This document shows, piece by piece, positions 17,708 through 25,249 of a stretch of 35,490 bases of DNA. The DNA lies in contig JALFJR010000080.1 in NCBI GenBank assembly GCA_022775005.1, positions 1-35,490 of the forward strand, read 5' to 3'. The first letter of the stretch is position 1. Each line of letters opens with the position of its first letter. Source of the stretch: Parabacteroides sp. GTDB taxonomy: Bacteria; Bacteroidota; Bacteroidia; Bacteroidales; Tannerellaceae. Below the pieces are notes generated by a model that saw only the letters and a program-made list of their open reading frames with translations, searched no databases and was not told where the DNA came from. The translations under genes and the position numbers were made by a program.

Positions 17708-17931
17708 CGGCGCATCTCATTTTCGTTGAATAGGGTGGGATAATCCTCATCCAGTACCTTTAAGACATGCGAAAGGATGGTCTCCCTATACCAACGAGAT
17801 TTGTTGACAATCTTATATTTGGATAAGTAACGCTTCACCGCTTTATGCTCCTCATCGTTTAGCATAAAGGTGACTTTGTGAACCCGGGGATGGTTCGGCT
17901 GAGCAGGTGAATATTTGCGTACTAACTTCAT
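17704..17931 (-). CDS. Small ribbon-helix-helix-like protein upstream of tadA
   Basis: A 75-residue protein starting MKLVRKYSPAQPNHPRVHKV. The segment KVTFMLNDEEHKAVKRYLSKYKIVNKSRWYRETI has the strand-helix-helix pattern of a ribbon-helix-helix DNA-binding domain, followed by a short acidic tail. The function is not known to me; DNA binding is an inference. The frame is open to 18066, but the start at 17931 is preferred because the upstream residues look non-coding and overlap the divergent gene. A strong promoter box ends only six bases before this ATG, so the message may be nearly leaderless. It overlaps tadA by four bases. Confidence 0.65.
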   Translation of the reverse strand: MKLVRKYSPAQPNHPRVHKVTFMLNDEEHKAVKRYLSKYKIVNKSRWYRETILSHVLKVLDEDYPTLFNENEMRR

Positions 17932-17936
17932 GTGGA

Positions 17937-17944
17937 CAAAAGTA
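17937..17944 (-). promoter_or_regulatory. Putative -7 element directly before the RHH-like gene
   Basis: The minus strand reads TACTTTTG, matching TAnnTTTG. Its last base is six bases from the ATG at 17931, so transcription would begin at or next to the start codon. Confidence 0.55.
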
Positions 17945-17978
17945 GATAGGATTATGGAGATATGAAAGAAAATAACAC

Positions 17979-17986
17979 TAATTTCG
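17979..17986 (+). promoter_or_regulatory. Weak -7 element for yraN-mmcQ-birA
   Basis: TAATTTCG differs from TAnnTTTG by one base and lies 40 bases upstream of the yraN start, in the short divergent intergenic region. Confidence 0.35.
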
Positions 17987-18025
17987 CGAGTAATGATAGA
18001 AAATCGGGTATAAACAGACGAAAGC

Positions 18026-18391
18026 ATGTCAACCGCATTTGAAATTGGGCGTGAGGGTGAGCGCATTGCTCGCCAGTTCCTGGAACAGAATGGCTATCTG
18101 GTCTTGGAGCAGAACTGGCATTGGCATCACTACGAGCTGGATCTGGTCGCCCGCCAAGGCGAAGAGTTGGTGATCGTGGAGGTCAAGACCCGCGGTGTGG
18201 ACTTTTTGGTCGATCCCGAAGAGGCGGTGGATCAAGGAAAAATCCGACGTATTGTGGCAGCAGCTGATGCTTATGTACGTTATAAAGATTACGACTTGCC
18301 TGTCCGTTTCGACCTGATTTTCGTGACCTTGACAAAGGAGCATTCAGAAGTTGAACATATAGAGGATGCCTTCATGGCTCCTTGTCGCTAA
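18026..18391 (+). CDS. YraN family (UPF0102) putative endonuclease
   Basis: A 121-residue protein of the UPF0102/YraN family, which has a Holliday-junction-resolvase-like PD-(D/E)xK fold. Visible are the N-terminal GREGERIARQFLEQNGY and the core YELDLVARQGEELVIVEVKTR, with the Asp of ELDLVA and the Glu/Lys pair of VEVK as likely catalytic residues. Nuclease activity in this family is predicted rather than firmly shown. It is followed after 13 bases by the mmcQ-like gene on the same strand, and is divergent from the RHH-tadA unit. Confidence 0.92.
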   Translation: MSTAFEIGREGERIARQFLEQNGYLVLEQNWHWHHYELDLVARQGEELVIVEVKTRGVDFLVDPEEAVDQGKIRRIVAAADAYVRYKDYDLPVRFDLIFVTLTKEHSEVEHIEDAFMAPCR

Positions 18392-18404
18392 ATAGAATAA
18401 CAAT

Positions 18405-18761
18405 ATGAATATAGAGGATGTACGAAGCTATTGCCTGACCTTGTGCAACACAACGGAGTGCTTTCCATTCGATGATGTGTCATTAGTGTTTAAAGTAGAG
18501 AATAAAATGTTCCTGCTTCTCCCCTTGGATGTGGCGGAACCTTATGTGGCTGTAAAATGCAGCACGGATTATACGGATGAATTGCGTGATCGTTACCGGG
18601 CGGTAGAGCCGGCCTACCACTTTAATAAGAAGTATTGGAATATGATCTTCTTGGATCAAGACATGAATGACGAGGAGATCAAGCATTGGATTCACCATTC
18701 CTATCGGGAAGTGATAGCCAAGTTGCCTAAAAAAATCAGAGAACAATATGCAGATGCTTGA
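18405..18761 (+). CDS. MmcQ/YjbR family protein
   Basis: A 118-residue protein of the MmcQ/YjbR family (double-wing DNA-binding-like fold). Characteristic are the N-terminal VRSYCLTLCNTTECFPFDD, the VFKVENKMFLLL strand pair, YVAVKCS and the C-terminal HWIHHSYREVIAKLPKK. The biological role of the family is not established. The last 14 bases overlap the start of birA, consistent with coupled translation. Confidence 0.88.
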   Translation: MNIEDVRSYCLTLCNTTECFPFDDVSLVFKVENKMFLLLPLDVAEPYVAVKCSTDYTDELRDRYRAVEPAYHFNKKYWNMIFLDQDMNDEEIKHWIHHSYREVIAKLPKKIREQYADA

Positions 18762-19512
18762 TTCAGTCGTGGAAAAGCCGCGGATAATCCATGTGGAAGA
18801 GACCCTTTCCACCAATAGTTTGTTGCGGGAGTGGTTGAATAAAGAGGCATTACCGACTTATAGTGTGATTGTCGCTGATTTTCAGACGGCTGGTCGTGGA
18901 CAGCTGGGCAATGTTTGGGAGTCGGAGAAAGGCAAAAATTTGACTTTTAGTTTGGTGCTTTACCCGGAAGCACTGCCGGCCAAACAACAATTCGTGATTT
19001 CGCAGATCGCAGCACTGAGTGTCAAGGAGACATTGGATGCTTATACAGAGGGAATCTCCATTAAATGGCCTAATGATGTCTATTGGCAAGATAAGAAAAT
19101 CTGTGGAATGTTGATAGAGAATGATTTATCAGGCCATGACCTCTTTCGTTCAATCATCGGAATTGGCATCAACTTGAATCAAATGGTCTTTCGTGGGGAT
19201 GCGCCTAACCCAGTCTCGTTGTGGCAAATTATCAAGCAAAAGGTGGATAAAGAGGTCGTGCTACGTCAGTTCTTAAGCCATATCGAGGCTTATAATCAAG
19301 CCTTGTTAGCGGGAGAGATGGCTTTGATTCATGCCCGTTATATGGAGGCACTCTATCGACGGGAGAGGTATTATCCTTATCTGGATGCGCAAGGTAAGTT
19401 CTCTGCACAGATCTACGGCATTGAGCCAACCGGCCATCTGTTGCTGCAGGATACGGATGGAACCATTCGCCGTTATGCCTTTAAGGAGGTATCATACTGC
19501 CTATCGAAATGA
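18748..19512 (+). CDS. birA: Biotin--[acetyl-CoA-carboxylase] ligase
   Basis: The enzyme activates biotin with ATP and attaches it to the biotin-carrier protein of acetyl-CoA carboxylase or other carboxylases. The 254-residue product has the ligase core: ETLSTNSLL, the biotin/AMP loop TAGRGQLGN (a variant of GRGRxGR), SIKWPNDVYW, KICGMLIEN and GIGINLN. There is no N-terminal helix-turn-helix, so this is a class I ligase without repressor function. The start at 18748 overlaps the mmcQ stop; an ATG two codons later is equally possible. A strong terminator follows. Confidence 0.95.
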   Translation: MQMLDSVVEKPRIIHVEETLSTNSLLREWLNKEALPTYSVIVADFQTAGRGQLGNVWESEKGKNLTFSLVLYPEALPAKQQFVISQIAALSVKETLDAYTEGISIKWPNDVYWQDKKICGMLIENDLSGHDLFRSIIGIGINLNQMVFRGDAPNPVSLWQIIKQKVDKEVVLRQFLSHIEAYNQALLAGEMALIHARYMEALYRRERYYPYLDAQGKFSAQIYGIEPTGHLLLQDTDGTIRRYAFKEVSYCLSK

Positions 19513-19525
19513 TACGAATAGAAAC

Positions 19526-19558
19526 AAAAACATCTCCCCATATTGAGGAGATGTTTTT
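19526..19558. terminator. Bidirectional terminator between birA and purL
   Basis: AAAAACATCTCC and GGAGATGTTTTT form a perfect 12-bp stem around a 9-base loop, with A- and T-runs on either side, between convergent genes. Confidence 0.9.
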
Positions 19559-19578
19559 GGTAGCTTGAAAAGCGATGC

Positions 19579-22500
19579 TTATCGCTTGTGCGCCTCGATC
19601 CACTTACGGGCATTAACGAAGCCCTCGATCCACGGAGTAACCTCGTCCGCTTGACGGTCAGCGGGATAGTAACCACACTGCCAGGGGAAGAGTGCACGTT
19701 CGGGGTGCGGCATCATCGCCAAATGACGGCCATCCTGTGAGCAAACACCGGCTACTGACCAGGGTGAACCATTCGGATTGGCGGGATAACCCTCGTAGTT
19801 ATACTTCGCTACGATGTGGTAAGCCGACTCCTCATAGGGAAATTGGAACTTACCCTCTCCATGCGCTACCCATACACCTAACTTCGTGCCGCTCAGTGAG
19901 CCGAACATCACGGAGTGGTTCTTCGGAATCTCCAGAGTGACGAAGTTGGACTCGAACTTGTGGGAGTCGTTGTGTACCATCTTGTGCTTCTGCGCATGCT
20001 CCGGATAAACCAAGCCCAACTCTGCCATCAACTGACAGCCGTTGCAGATACCCATACTCAAGGTGTCAGGACGAGCGTAATAATTTTCGATAGCCTTCTT
20101 CGCCTTCTCATTGTAAAGGAAGCCACCTGCCCAACCTTTGGCAGAGCCTAATACGTCGGAGTTGGAGAAACCACCACAGAAAACGATCATGTTGACATCC
20201 TCTAAGGTCTCGCGGCCACTCGCCAAGTCGGTCATGTGTACGTCCTTCACATCAAAGCCGGCCAAATAGAGGGCGTAAGCGGTCTCACGCTCACACTGTG
20301 TACCCTTCTCGCGGATCACAGCCGCCTTCACGCCACTCGGTGTACGACGATCAGCGCTGACACCGTAGTCAGCCAACTTACCAGTGAATGACTTGTGGAA
20401 CTTATACTCTAACGGTTGCATCTTGTAGTTCTCGAAACGATTGCCGGCACAGACGTTACCGCTCTGTTTTACATCCAGTTTATAAGAGGACTCATACCAA
20501 ACATCACGCATGTAATCGATGCCAAAGTGATACTGAATGCCCTCCTTCGAAACTAAGATGTGGCGCTCCTCAGTCGGACGAGCGATAAGGGCGAAGCCTA
20601 CGCCCGCCTCACGCATCAGATGCTCGAACGCCTTCTTTTCCTTCACCTGCAACAGGATACCCGGATTCTCGGCGAAGAGAATCTTCACGATGTCCGCCTC
20701 GTTGATGGCATCGAGATCGACCTCCAAACCGCCCTCTACGTTGGCGAAACACATCTCCAACAGGGCTGTGATCATACCACCGGCAGAAATATCGTGACCA
20801 GCCAATACCAGACGTTGCTCGATAGCGGACTGGACGGCATTGAATGCGTCTCGGAAATACTCGGCATCCTTCACGGTCGGAACCTCATCACCCAACTTGT
20901 TCAAGGCCTGCGCGAAGGCGGAACCTCCTAACTTCAACGTATCGAATGAGAAGTCTATATAATATAGGTAGCTGTTTTTGTCGTGTGCCAAGACCGGAGA
21001 AACGATCTTGCGGATGTCGCTTACCTCACCCGCCGCAGAGATAATCACCGTACCCGGAGCGATGACCTTATCCTCACCATACTTCTGCGTCATGGAGAGC
21101 GAATCCTTACCGGTCGGGATATTGATGCCTAAGCTGCAAGCGAAGTCAGAAGCGGCCTGCACAGCGGTGTAGAGACGTGCGTCCTCACCCTCGTTGCGGC
21201 AAGGCCACATCCAGTTGGCACTCAATGAAATACCGGCTAATTGATCGGTCAGCGGAGCGAAAACGATGTTGGTCAATGCCTCGGCGATAGCCATTACGGA
21301 ACCGGCTGCCGGATCCACCATCGCTACCTGCGGAGCGTGACCGATAGAGGTGGCGATACCTGCCTTGCCTCTGTAATCCAAGGCCACAGCACCCAAATCG
21401 CTCAACGGCAACTGCAACTCACCTTGGCACTGCTGGCGAGCGATCTTACCCGTCACAGAGCGATCGACCTTATTGGTCAACCAGTCTTTACAAGCGACAG
21501 CCTCCAATTGGAGCACATTCTCCAAATAGTGGTGCAACTCAGACTCTTTATACACAACGGGTTGATAGGTTGTCTCTACCGTGTGGTCGGTCATGATCGT
21601 GCGAGGCGGCTTACCAAACATGTACTCCAACTTGATGTCAATCGGCTTCACCCCATCGGCCTGCTCGAAGACAAACTTCATGTCGTTGGTTGTCTCACCT
21701 ACGACATACATCGGCGCACGCTCACGATCGGCGATGCGTTTCACGCGAGCCACATCCTCCTCCTTCATCAAGAGGCCCATACGCTCCTGGCTCTCGTTAC
21801 CGATAATCTCCTTGGCGGAAAGTGTCGGGTCGCCAATCGGCAATTTGCTCATATCAATGTGGCCTCCGGTGGCCTCGACCAACTCTGAGAGACAGTTGAG
21901 GTGTCCGCCAGCGCCGTGATCGTGGATAGAAACAATCGGATTCTCATCGCTCTCCGCGATCGCACGGATCACGTTGGCCGCACGTTTCTGCATCTCCGGG
22001 TTGGCACGCTGCACGGCGTTCAACTCGATACCGCTGGTGTACTGACCGGTGTTCACAGAAGAGACGGCGCCACCGCCCATACCGATGCGATAGTTATCAC
22101 CACCAATCACAACCACCTTCTCGCCCGGCTGCGGATCGCCCTTCAAGGCATCCCGTTTGTTGGCATAACCCACACCACCGGCCAACATAATCACTTTGTC
22201 ATAGGCATATTTCTTGTCATTCTCCGCATGCTCAAAAGTCAGCAACGAACCGCAGATCAGCGGTTGACCAAACTTGTTGCCGAAATCGGAAGCACCGTTG
22301 GAAGCCTTGATCAAGATCTGCTCCGGTGTCTGGTAGAGCCAGGGGCGGGGGTCGAGGATCTTCTCCCAGCTACGTGCGCCCTCTGTGCGCGGATAGGCCG
22401 TCATGTAAACGGCGGTACCTGCGATTGGCAAAGAAGCCTTACCACCACCCAGACGGTCGCGAATCTCACCACCCGTACCGGTTGCCGCACCGTTGAAAGG

Positions 22501-23268
22501 CTCTACGGTTGTCGGGAAGTTGTGTGTCTCCGCTTTCAAGGAGATCACAGTGTCAATATCTTTAATGGCAAAGAAATCGGGTTTGTCTGCCGCTACGGGA
22601 GCGAATTGCTCCACTCTCGGACCCTCGTTGAAAGCTACGTTGTCTTTGTAAGCAGAAACCAACTTATTAGGATTCTCCGCTGAGGTCTTCTTGATCAAGC
22701 CAAAGAGCGAGCTCTCCTTCTCCTCTCCGTCGATGATGAAGGTACCGCCGAAGATCTTGTGACGGCAGTGCTCGGAGTTCACCTGTGAGAAACCAAACAC
22801 CTCGCTGTCGGTCAGCTTGCGGCCTAACTTCTGGCTCACCTCGTTCAAGTAAGCGATCTCCTCCTGGCTCAAGGCCAAACCCTCTTGCTGGTTGTAGGCC
22901 TCCAAATCCTCGATATAGACGATGGGATCGGGTTGCTTGCTGATCGTAAAGATGGCTTGATCCAAGCCGTTGTAGATGCGTTGCAACATCGGGTCGTGCT
23001 CGGCCTCGCCGGATGCGACGGGGAAATACTCCTCGATGCGTGAGATACCCGTGAGACCCATGTTCTGGGTAATTTCCACGGCATTGGTACTCCACGGAGT
23101 GATCATCTCACGACGGGGTCCCACGAACCAGCCTTCCAGTTTCTCAGCCTCCAATGGGGAAGCCTCGCTGAAGAGCCATACCAATTTCTGCGTCTCCTCG
23201 GGGGAGAAGGCATGCTGCGCCTCTACGGCCAACACGGTCTTCGCTGAAGATTGAAAGAATTGAATCAT
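19579..23268 (-). CDS. purL: Phosphoribosylformylglycinamidine synthase (single-chain PurL)
   Basis: This enzyme converts FGAR, ATP and glutamine to FGAM in purine synthesis. At 1229 residues it is the large single-chain type, with an N-terminal PurS-like region, two AIR-synthase-like halves and a C-terminal class I glutaminase. Seen are VNSEHCRHKIF, LKAETHNFPTTVEPFNGAATGTGGEIRD and DHGAGGHLNCLSELVE. The glutaminase nucleophile lies in MGICNGCQLMAEL, and the catalytic histidine in MPHPERALFPWQ. It is a single-gene unit with a promoter box about 55 bases upstream and converges on birA. Its GC content is slightly higher than that of the accessory region that follows. Confidence 0.98.
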   Translation of the reverse strand: MIQFFQSSAKTVLAVEAQHAFSPEETQKLVWLFSEASPLEAEKLEGWFVGPRREMITPWSTNAVEITQNMGLTGISRIEEYFPVASGEAEHDPMLQRIYNGLDQAIFTISKQPDPIVYIEDLEAYNQQEGLALSQEEIAYLNEVSQKLGRKLTDSEVFGFSQVNSEHCRHKIFGGTFIIDGEEKESSLFGLIKKTSAENPNKLVSAYKDNVAFNEGPRVEQFAPVAADKPDFFAIKDIDTVISLKAETHNFPTTVEPFNGAATGTGGEIRDRLGGGKASLPIAGTAVYMTAYPRTEGARSWEKILDPRPWLYQTPEQILIKASNGASDFGNKFGQPLICGSLLTFEHAENDKKYAYDKVIMLAGGVGYANKRDALKGDPQPGEKVVVIGGDNYRIGMGGGAVSSVNTGQYTSGIELNAVQRANPEMQKRAANVIRAIAESDENPIVSIHDHGAGGHLNCLSELVEATGGHIDMSKLPIGDPTLSAKEIIGNESQERMGLLMKEEDVARVKRIADRERAPMYVVGETTNDMKFVFEQADGVKPIDIKLEYMFGKPPRTIMTDHTVETTYQPVVYKESELHHYLENVLQLEAVACKDWLTNKVDRSVTGKIARQQCQGELQLPLSDLGAVALDYRGKAGIATSIGHAPQVAMVDPAAGSVMAIAEALTNIVFAPLTDQLAGISLSANWMWPCRNEGEDARLYTAVQAASDFACSLGINIPTGKDSLSMTQKYGEDKVIAPGTVIISAAGEVSDIRKIVSPVLAHDKNSYLYYIDFSFDTLKLGGSAFAQALNKLGDEVPTVKDAEYFRDAFNAVQSAIEQRLVLAGHDISAGGMITALLEMCFANVEGGLEVDLDAINEADIVKILFAENPGILLQVKEKKAFEHLMREAGVGFALIARPTEERHILVSKEGIQYHFGIDYMRDVWYESSYKLDVKQSGNVCAGNRFENYKMQPLEYKFHKSFTGKLADYGVSADRRTPSGVKAAVIREKGTQCERETAYALYLAGFDVKDVHMTDLASGRETLEDVNMIVFCGGFSNSDVLGSAKGWAGGFLYNEKAKKAIENYYARPDTLSMGICNGCQLMAELGLVYPEHAQKHKMVHNDSHKFESNFVTLEIPKNHSVMFGSLSGTKLGVWVAHGEGKFQFPYEESAYHIVAKYNYEGYPANPNGSPWSVAGVCSQDGRHLAMMPHPERALFPWQCGYYPADRQADEVTPWIEGFVNARKWIEAHKR

Positions 23269-23323
23269 ATCGTTTTAGTTTGTATTATTCTCTGAATAAC
23301 GAATCTCCTTATCTTAGAAAGCG

Positions 23324-23331
23324 CAAATTTA
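23324..23331 (-). promoter_or_regulatory. Putative -7 element of purL
   Basis: The minus strand reads TAAATTTG, a full match to TAnnTTTG, giving a leader of about 50 bases. Confidence 0.6.
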
Positions 23332-23519
23332 GGCAAAAATTCGATTCGCCCATTTAAAAATCATTTCTATATTTATAGGCATATCTTAAACTCTCGTTTC
23401 TATAGGTAAGCCATCGCCTTTCCTCCTTAAAATCATTGAATCAAGCGAATAACCATAGCCGTGAGCAGAGCCGTCGGGATGCTGTTGGGCTCGAGTCCAA
23501 GACGGGACAGCCTTGTATC
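23332..23519. other. Intergenic stretch upstream of purL, no gene seen
   Basis: The right part of the 307-base gap 23269-23575. It starts AT-rich and becomes GC-balanced near 23461-23510. I find no convincing frame, tRNA or riboswitch. The remainder of the gap is the purL promoter and the terminator of the next gene. Confidence 0.5.
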
Positions 23520-23568
23520 AAAAAAAGCAGGAATCAGGAGTGAAAAACACTCAGTCCTAATTCCTGCT
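23520..23568 (-). terminator. Intrinsic terminator of the DUF6261 gene
   Basis: On the minus strand AGCAGGAAT pairs with ATTCCTGCT. An inner GAGTG/CACTC stem sits around TTTTT, and a run of seven T residues follows, directly beyond the stop at 23576. Confidence 0.88.
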
Positions 23569-23575
23569 CCCTCAT

Positions 23576-24412
23576 TTAGACTACATCAGGATTCTCCGGC
23601 TCTGCGGGAGGTTCCGGCTCAGGAGTCGGATCCGATTCCTCCGGTGTGGTTGGCTTGGCCTCCTCACTTGGATTCGGTTTTGCACCCGCTTTTACGCGCG
23701 ACAAGGTCAGTTGCAACTGATAGATAATCGCATTCATCTCGTAGATAATCGCAGCTAATAACTGCTCCTTCTCCGTCGATTTCTCGATCAACGCATTCGT
23801 CTGGTAAAGCGCATTGAGCGCACTGGCCAGGTCCTTAAAGGCCTGATCCACAGACGGCCGTATTTGACTCATCGTCAGGGCTGTCCCCCTTTCGAGCCGA
23901 CAGCGAGAGCGTTGGAGATACAAAGCGTTAAACGCTTGATTATAAAGCTCCAACTGATCGAGCGATGCGGTCAATCGCAAGGTCTCCAGATGAGGCGCAC
24001 AATCCGCTTCACGCATACGCTCGATAAAATCCGTCAAAGCACCCGTCGTGTCCGCATAGCGCATACGCTTACACGCCCGATAGACATTCAACTCGAAAAC
24101 CAGCTCCTTACTGGCTTCCATCATTGACGCATCGGGTGATTTCAACTCATTGTCAATCGCCGTTTCGATGTGCATAAATTGCCCAATCCGAGCCCGATGC
24201 AACGCCTCTATTTGGGGCGTATCTTTTAAGGAGTGATTATAGAGATAGACCTCTTTCTCCTGTTGATACAGAGCGGCATAGCTATCTCTCAGCTCCTGCA
24301 CACCCAAACGTTCTGCCTGTTCCGCGGAGATCGCATTCAGCAAATCTCCATGAACCTGTATATGTCCGGCATTTAAAGCTCGCCGGTAGCTTGTACAAAT
24401 TATTTTTTTCAT
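23576..24412 (-). CDS. DUF6261-family protein with Pro/Glu-rich tail
   Basis: A 278-residue, mostly helical protein starting MKKIICTSYRRALNAGHIQVHGDLL. It resembles the DUF6261 family of Bacteroidales, whose function is unknown. Residues about 1-245 are predicted helical with many charged and Leu/Ala positions. The last 30 or so residues are a low-complexity Pro/Glu tail (PNPSEEAKP, PTPEPEPPAEPE) typical of disordered extensions. No signal peptide or membrane segment is seen. The ATG at 24412 is chosen over one at 24439, which would add hydrophobic residues read through an A/T-rich leader. It has its own promoter box and terminator. Confidence 0.75.
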   Translation of the reverse strand: MKKIICTSYRRALNAGHIQVHGDLLNAISAEQAERLGVQELRDSYAALYQQEKEVYLYNHSLKDTPQIEALHRARIGQFMHIETAIDNELKSPDASMMEASKELVFELNVYRACKRMRYADTTGALTDFIERMREADCAPHLETLRLTASLDQLELYNQAFNALYLQRSRCRLERGTALTMSQIRPSVDQAFKDLASALNALYQTNALIEKSTEKEQLLAAIIYEMNAIIYQLQLTLSRVKAGAKPNPSEEAKPTTPEESDPTPEPEPPAEPENPDVV

Positions 24413-24516
24413 ATCAAAAAAAATAATTATGTTAAACAATACTGATCCTTAGGCAAGCATATACAATGCAAGACTTTCTACTCCATTTACCCCGACAAAA
24501 CCGGGAGCAATATATC

Positions 24517-24524
24517 CAAATTTA
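24517..24524 (-). promoter_or_regulatory. Putative -7 element of the DUF6261 gene
   Basis: The minus strand reads TAAATTTG, about 105 bases before the ATG at 24412. A second match (TACGTTTG) lies further upstream at 24683-24690. Confidence 0.55.
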
Positions 24525-24682
24525 TGTAACCTGAAATTTAATGGCCTCTCTGAAGGGCTTCTCACCATTTATGAAGCTTGATGATGGTCATCAGCCTCTT
24601 TCGAAAAGAAATTTGTGGAAGTTTGCCTCGGTGTTGGTTTGCTCCTCCTGCTGGAGTGCTTCACCTTCTTATTTTCCGAGCG

Positions 24683-24690
24683 CAAACGTA
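24683..24690 (-). promoter_or_regulatory. Second TAnnTTTG match, gene driven unclear
   Basis: TACGTTTG on the minus strand, 270 bases upstream of the DUF6261 start and just downstream of the 41-bp repeat array. It could make a long leader or an unannotated small RNA. Confidence 0.3.
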
Positions 24691-24744
24691 GGAAAGTATT
24701 TCTAATCCACCAAATTTTTCCCTGTTTCTTCTGCGAAATCTTCC

Positions 24745-24891
24745 CGCAGCTCGCGAGAAGCATTTTCACCCCGAAAAAAGATCGCCGCGACTCGCAAGAA
24801 GAATTTTCACCCTGTAAAAAACGCACCGCGACTCGCAAGAAGAATTTTCACCCCTGAAAAATGCTCTCGCAGCTCGCGGGAAGAATTTACA
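24745..24891. repeat. 41-bp tandem repeat, 3.6 units
   Basis: Units begin at 24745, 24786, 24827 and 24868, exactly 41 bases apart. The shared core is CGCnnCTCGCnnGAAGAATT followed by TTCACCC and an A-rich end. Units 2 and 3 are nearly identical; the fourth is cut short. The period is not a multiple of three, which argues against coding. The array lies in the 545-base gap 24413-24958 between the DUF6261 and DUF6140-like genes, in which no other gene is seen. Confidence 0.9.
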
Positions 24892-24902
24892 AGTCCTATT
24901 TC

Positions 24903-24944
24903 AACGAGGGAGCGCGGTTAGAGAGCCGAATCGCCTCCCTCATT
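24903..24944 (-). terminator. Possible terminator stem after the DUF6140-like gene
   Basis: AACGAGGGAGCG and CGCCTCCCTCATT can form a 12-bp stem with one bulge and one mismatch, about 15 bases beyond the stop. The minus strand continues with GAAATAG rather than a T-run, so termination is doubtful. Confidence 0.35.
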
Positions 24945-24958
24945 GAGCCTTCAATCGA

Positions 24959-25180
24959 TTACCTAATCCTTTGCACATCCAAATAGACGGTTGAGAGGAT
25001 ACCCGCTTTCTTGGCATCAATGCCATAGATGCGATAAAAAGCATCGGCCACCGCCTGTCCGCCATTCGTAGTCAACGGATTAGACAAGGAGTTGGTTACC
25101 ACCTCCACACTCATTCCTTTCTCTACCCGAATACCATTCGTATTCTTCATCTGCCTTACTGTTACTCTAAAAAGTGCCAT
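24959..25180 (-). CDS. Small DUF6140-like protein
   Basis: A 73-residue soluble protein starting MALFRVTVRQMKNTNGIRVEKGMSVEV. It resembles the DUF6140 family of small Bacteroidales proteins (from memory, moderate certainty): a beta-rich N-terminal half, then NPLTTNGGQAVADAFYRIYGIDAKKAG and a final strand. There are no cysteines, no signal peptide and no membrane segment. It is the last gene of a minus-strand series, 69 bases after the EF-Tu-domain/zinc-ribbon gene, and no promoter-like box lies between them. Function unknown. Confidence 0.65.
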   Translation of the reverse strand: MALFRVTVRQMKNTNGIRVEKGMSVEVVTNSLSNPLTTNGGQAVADAFYRIYGIDAKKAGILSTVYLDVQRIR

Positions 25181-25249
25181 AATATACTGTTTATAAGTTT
25201 TCTAAATCTTTTGCTCTACTATGGTCTAATAGACATTCATGAGAAGAAA

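Noticed and set aside
21241-22683. Long plus-strand frames opposite purL
   Set aside because: Shadows of the PurL coding sequence; His/Arg/Leu-rich low-quality proteins without domains.
23461-23515. Segment with CTCGAGTCC resembling a tRNA T-arm
   Set aside because: No acceptor, D- or anticodon arm can be built around it.
24569-24838. Minus-strand frame across the 41-bp repeat
   Set aside because: The repeat length is not a multiple of three, so successive units are read in different frames; no conserved protein pattern.
24936-24947. TCCCTCATTGAG near the DUF6140-like stop, resembling the ATPase operator
   Set aside because: Only 12 of 15 positions match and the palindrome is broken; a similar partial match occurs at 23568, so chance or gene-end sequence is likely.
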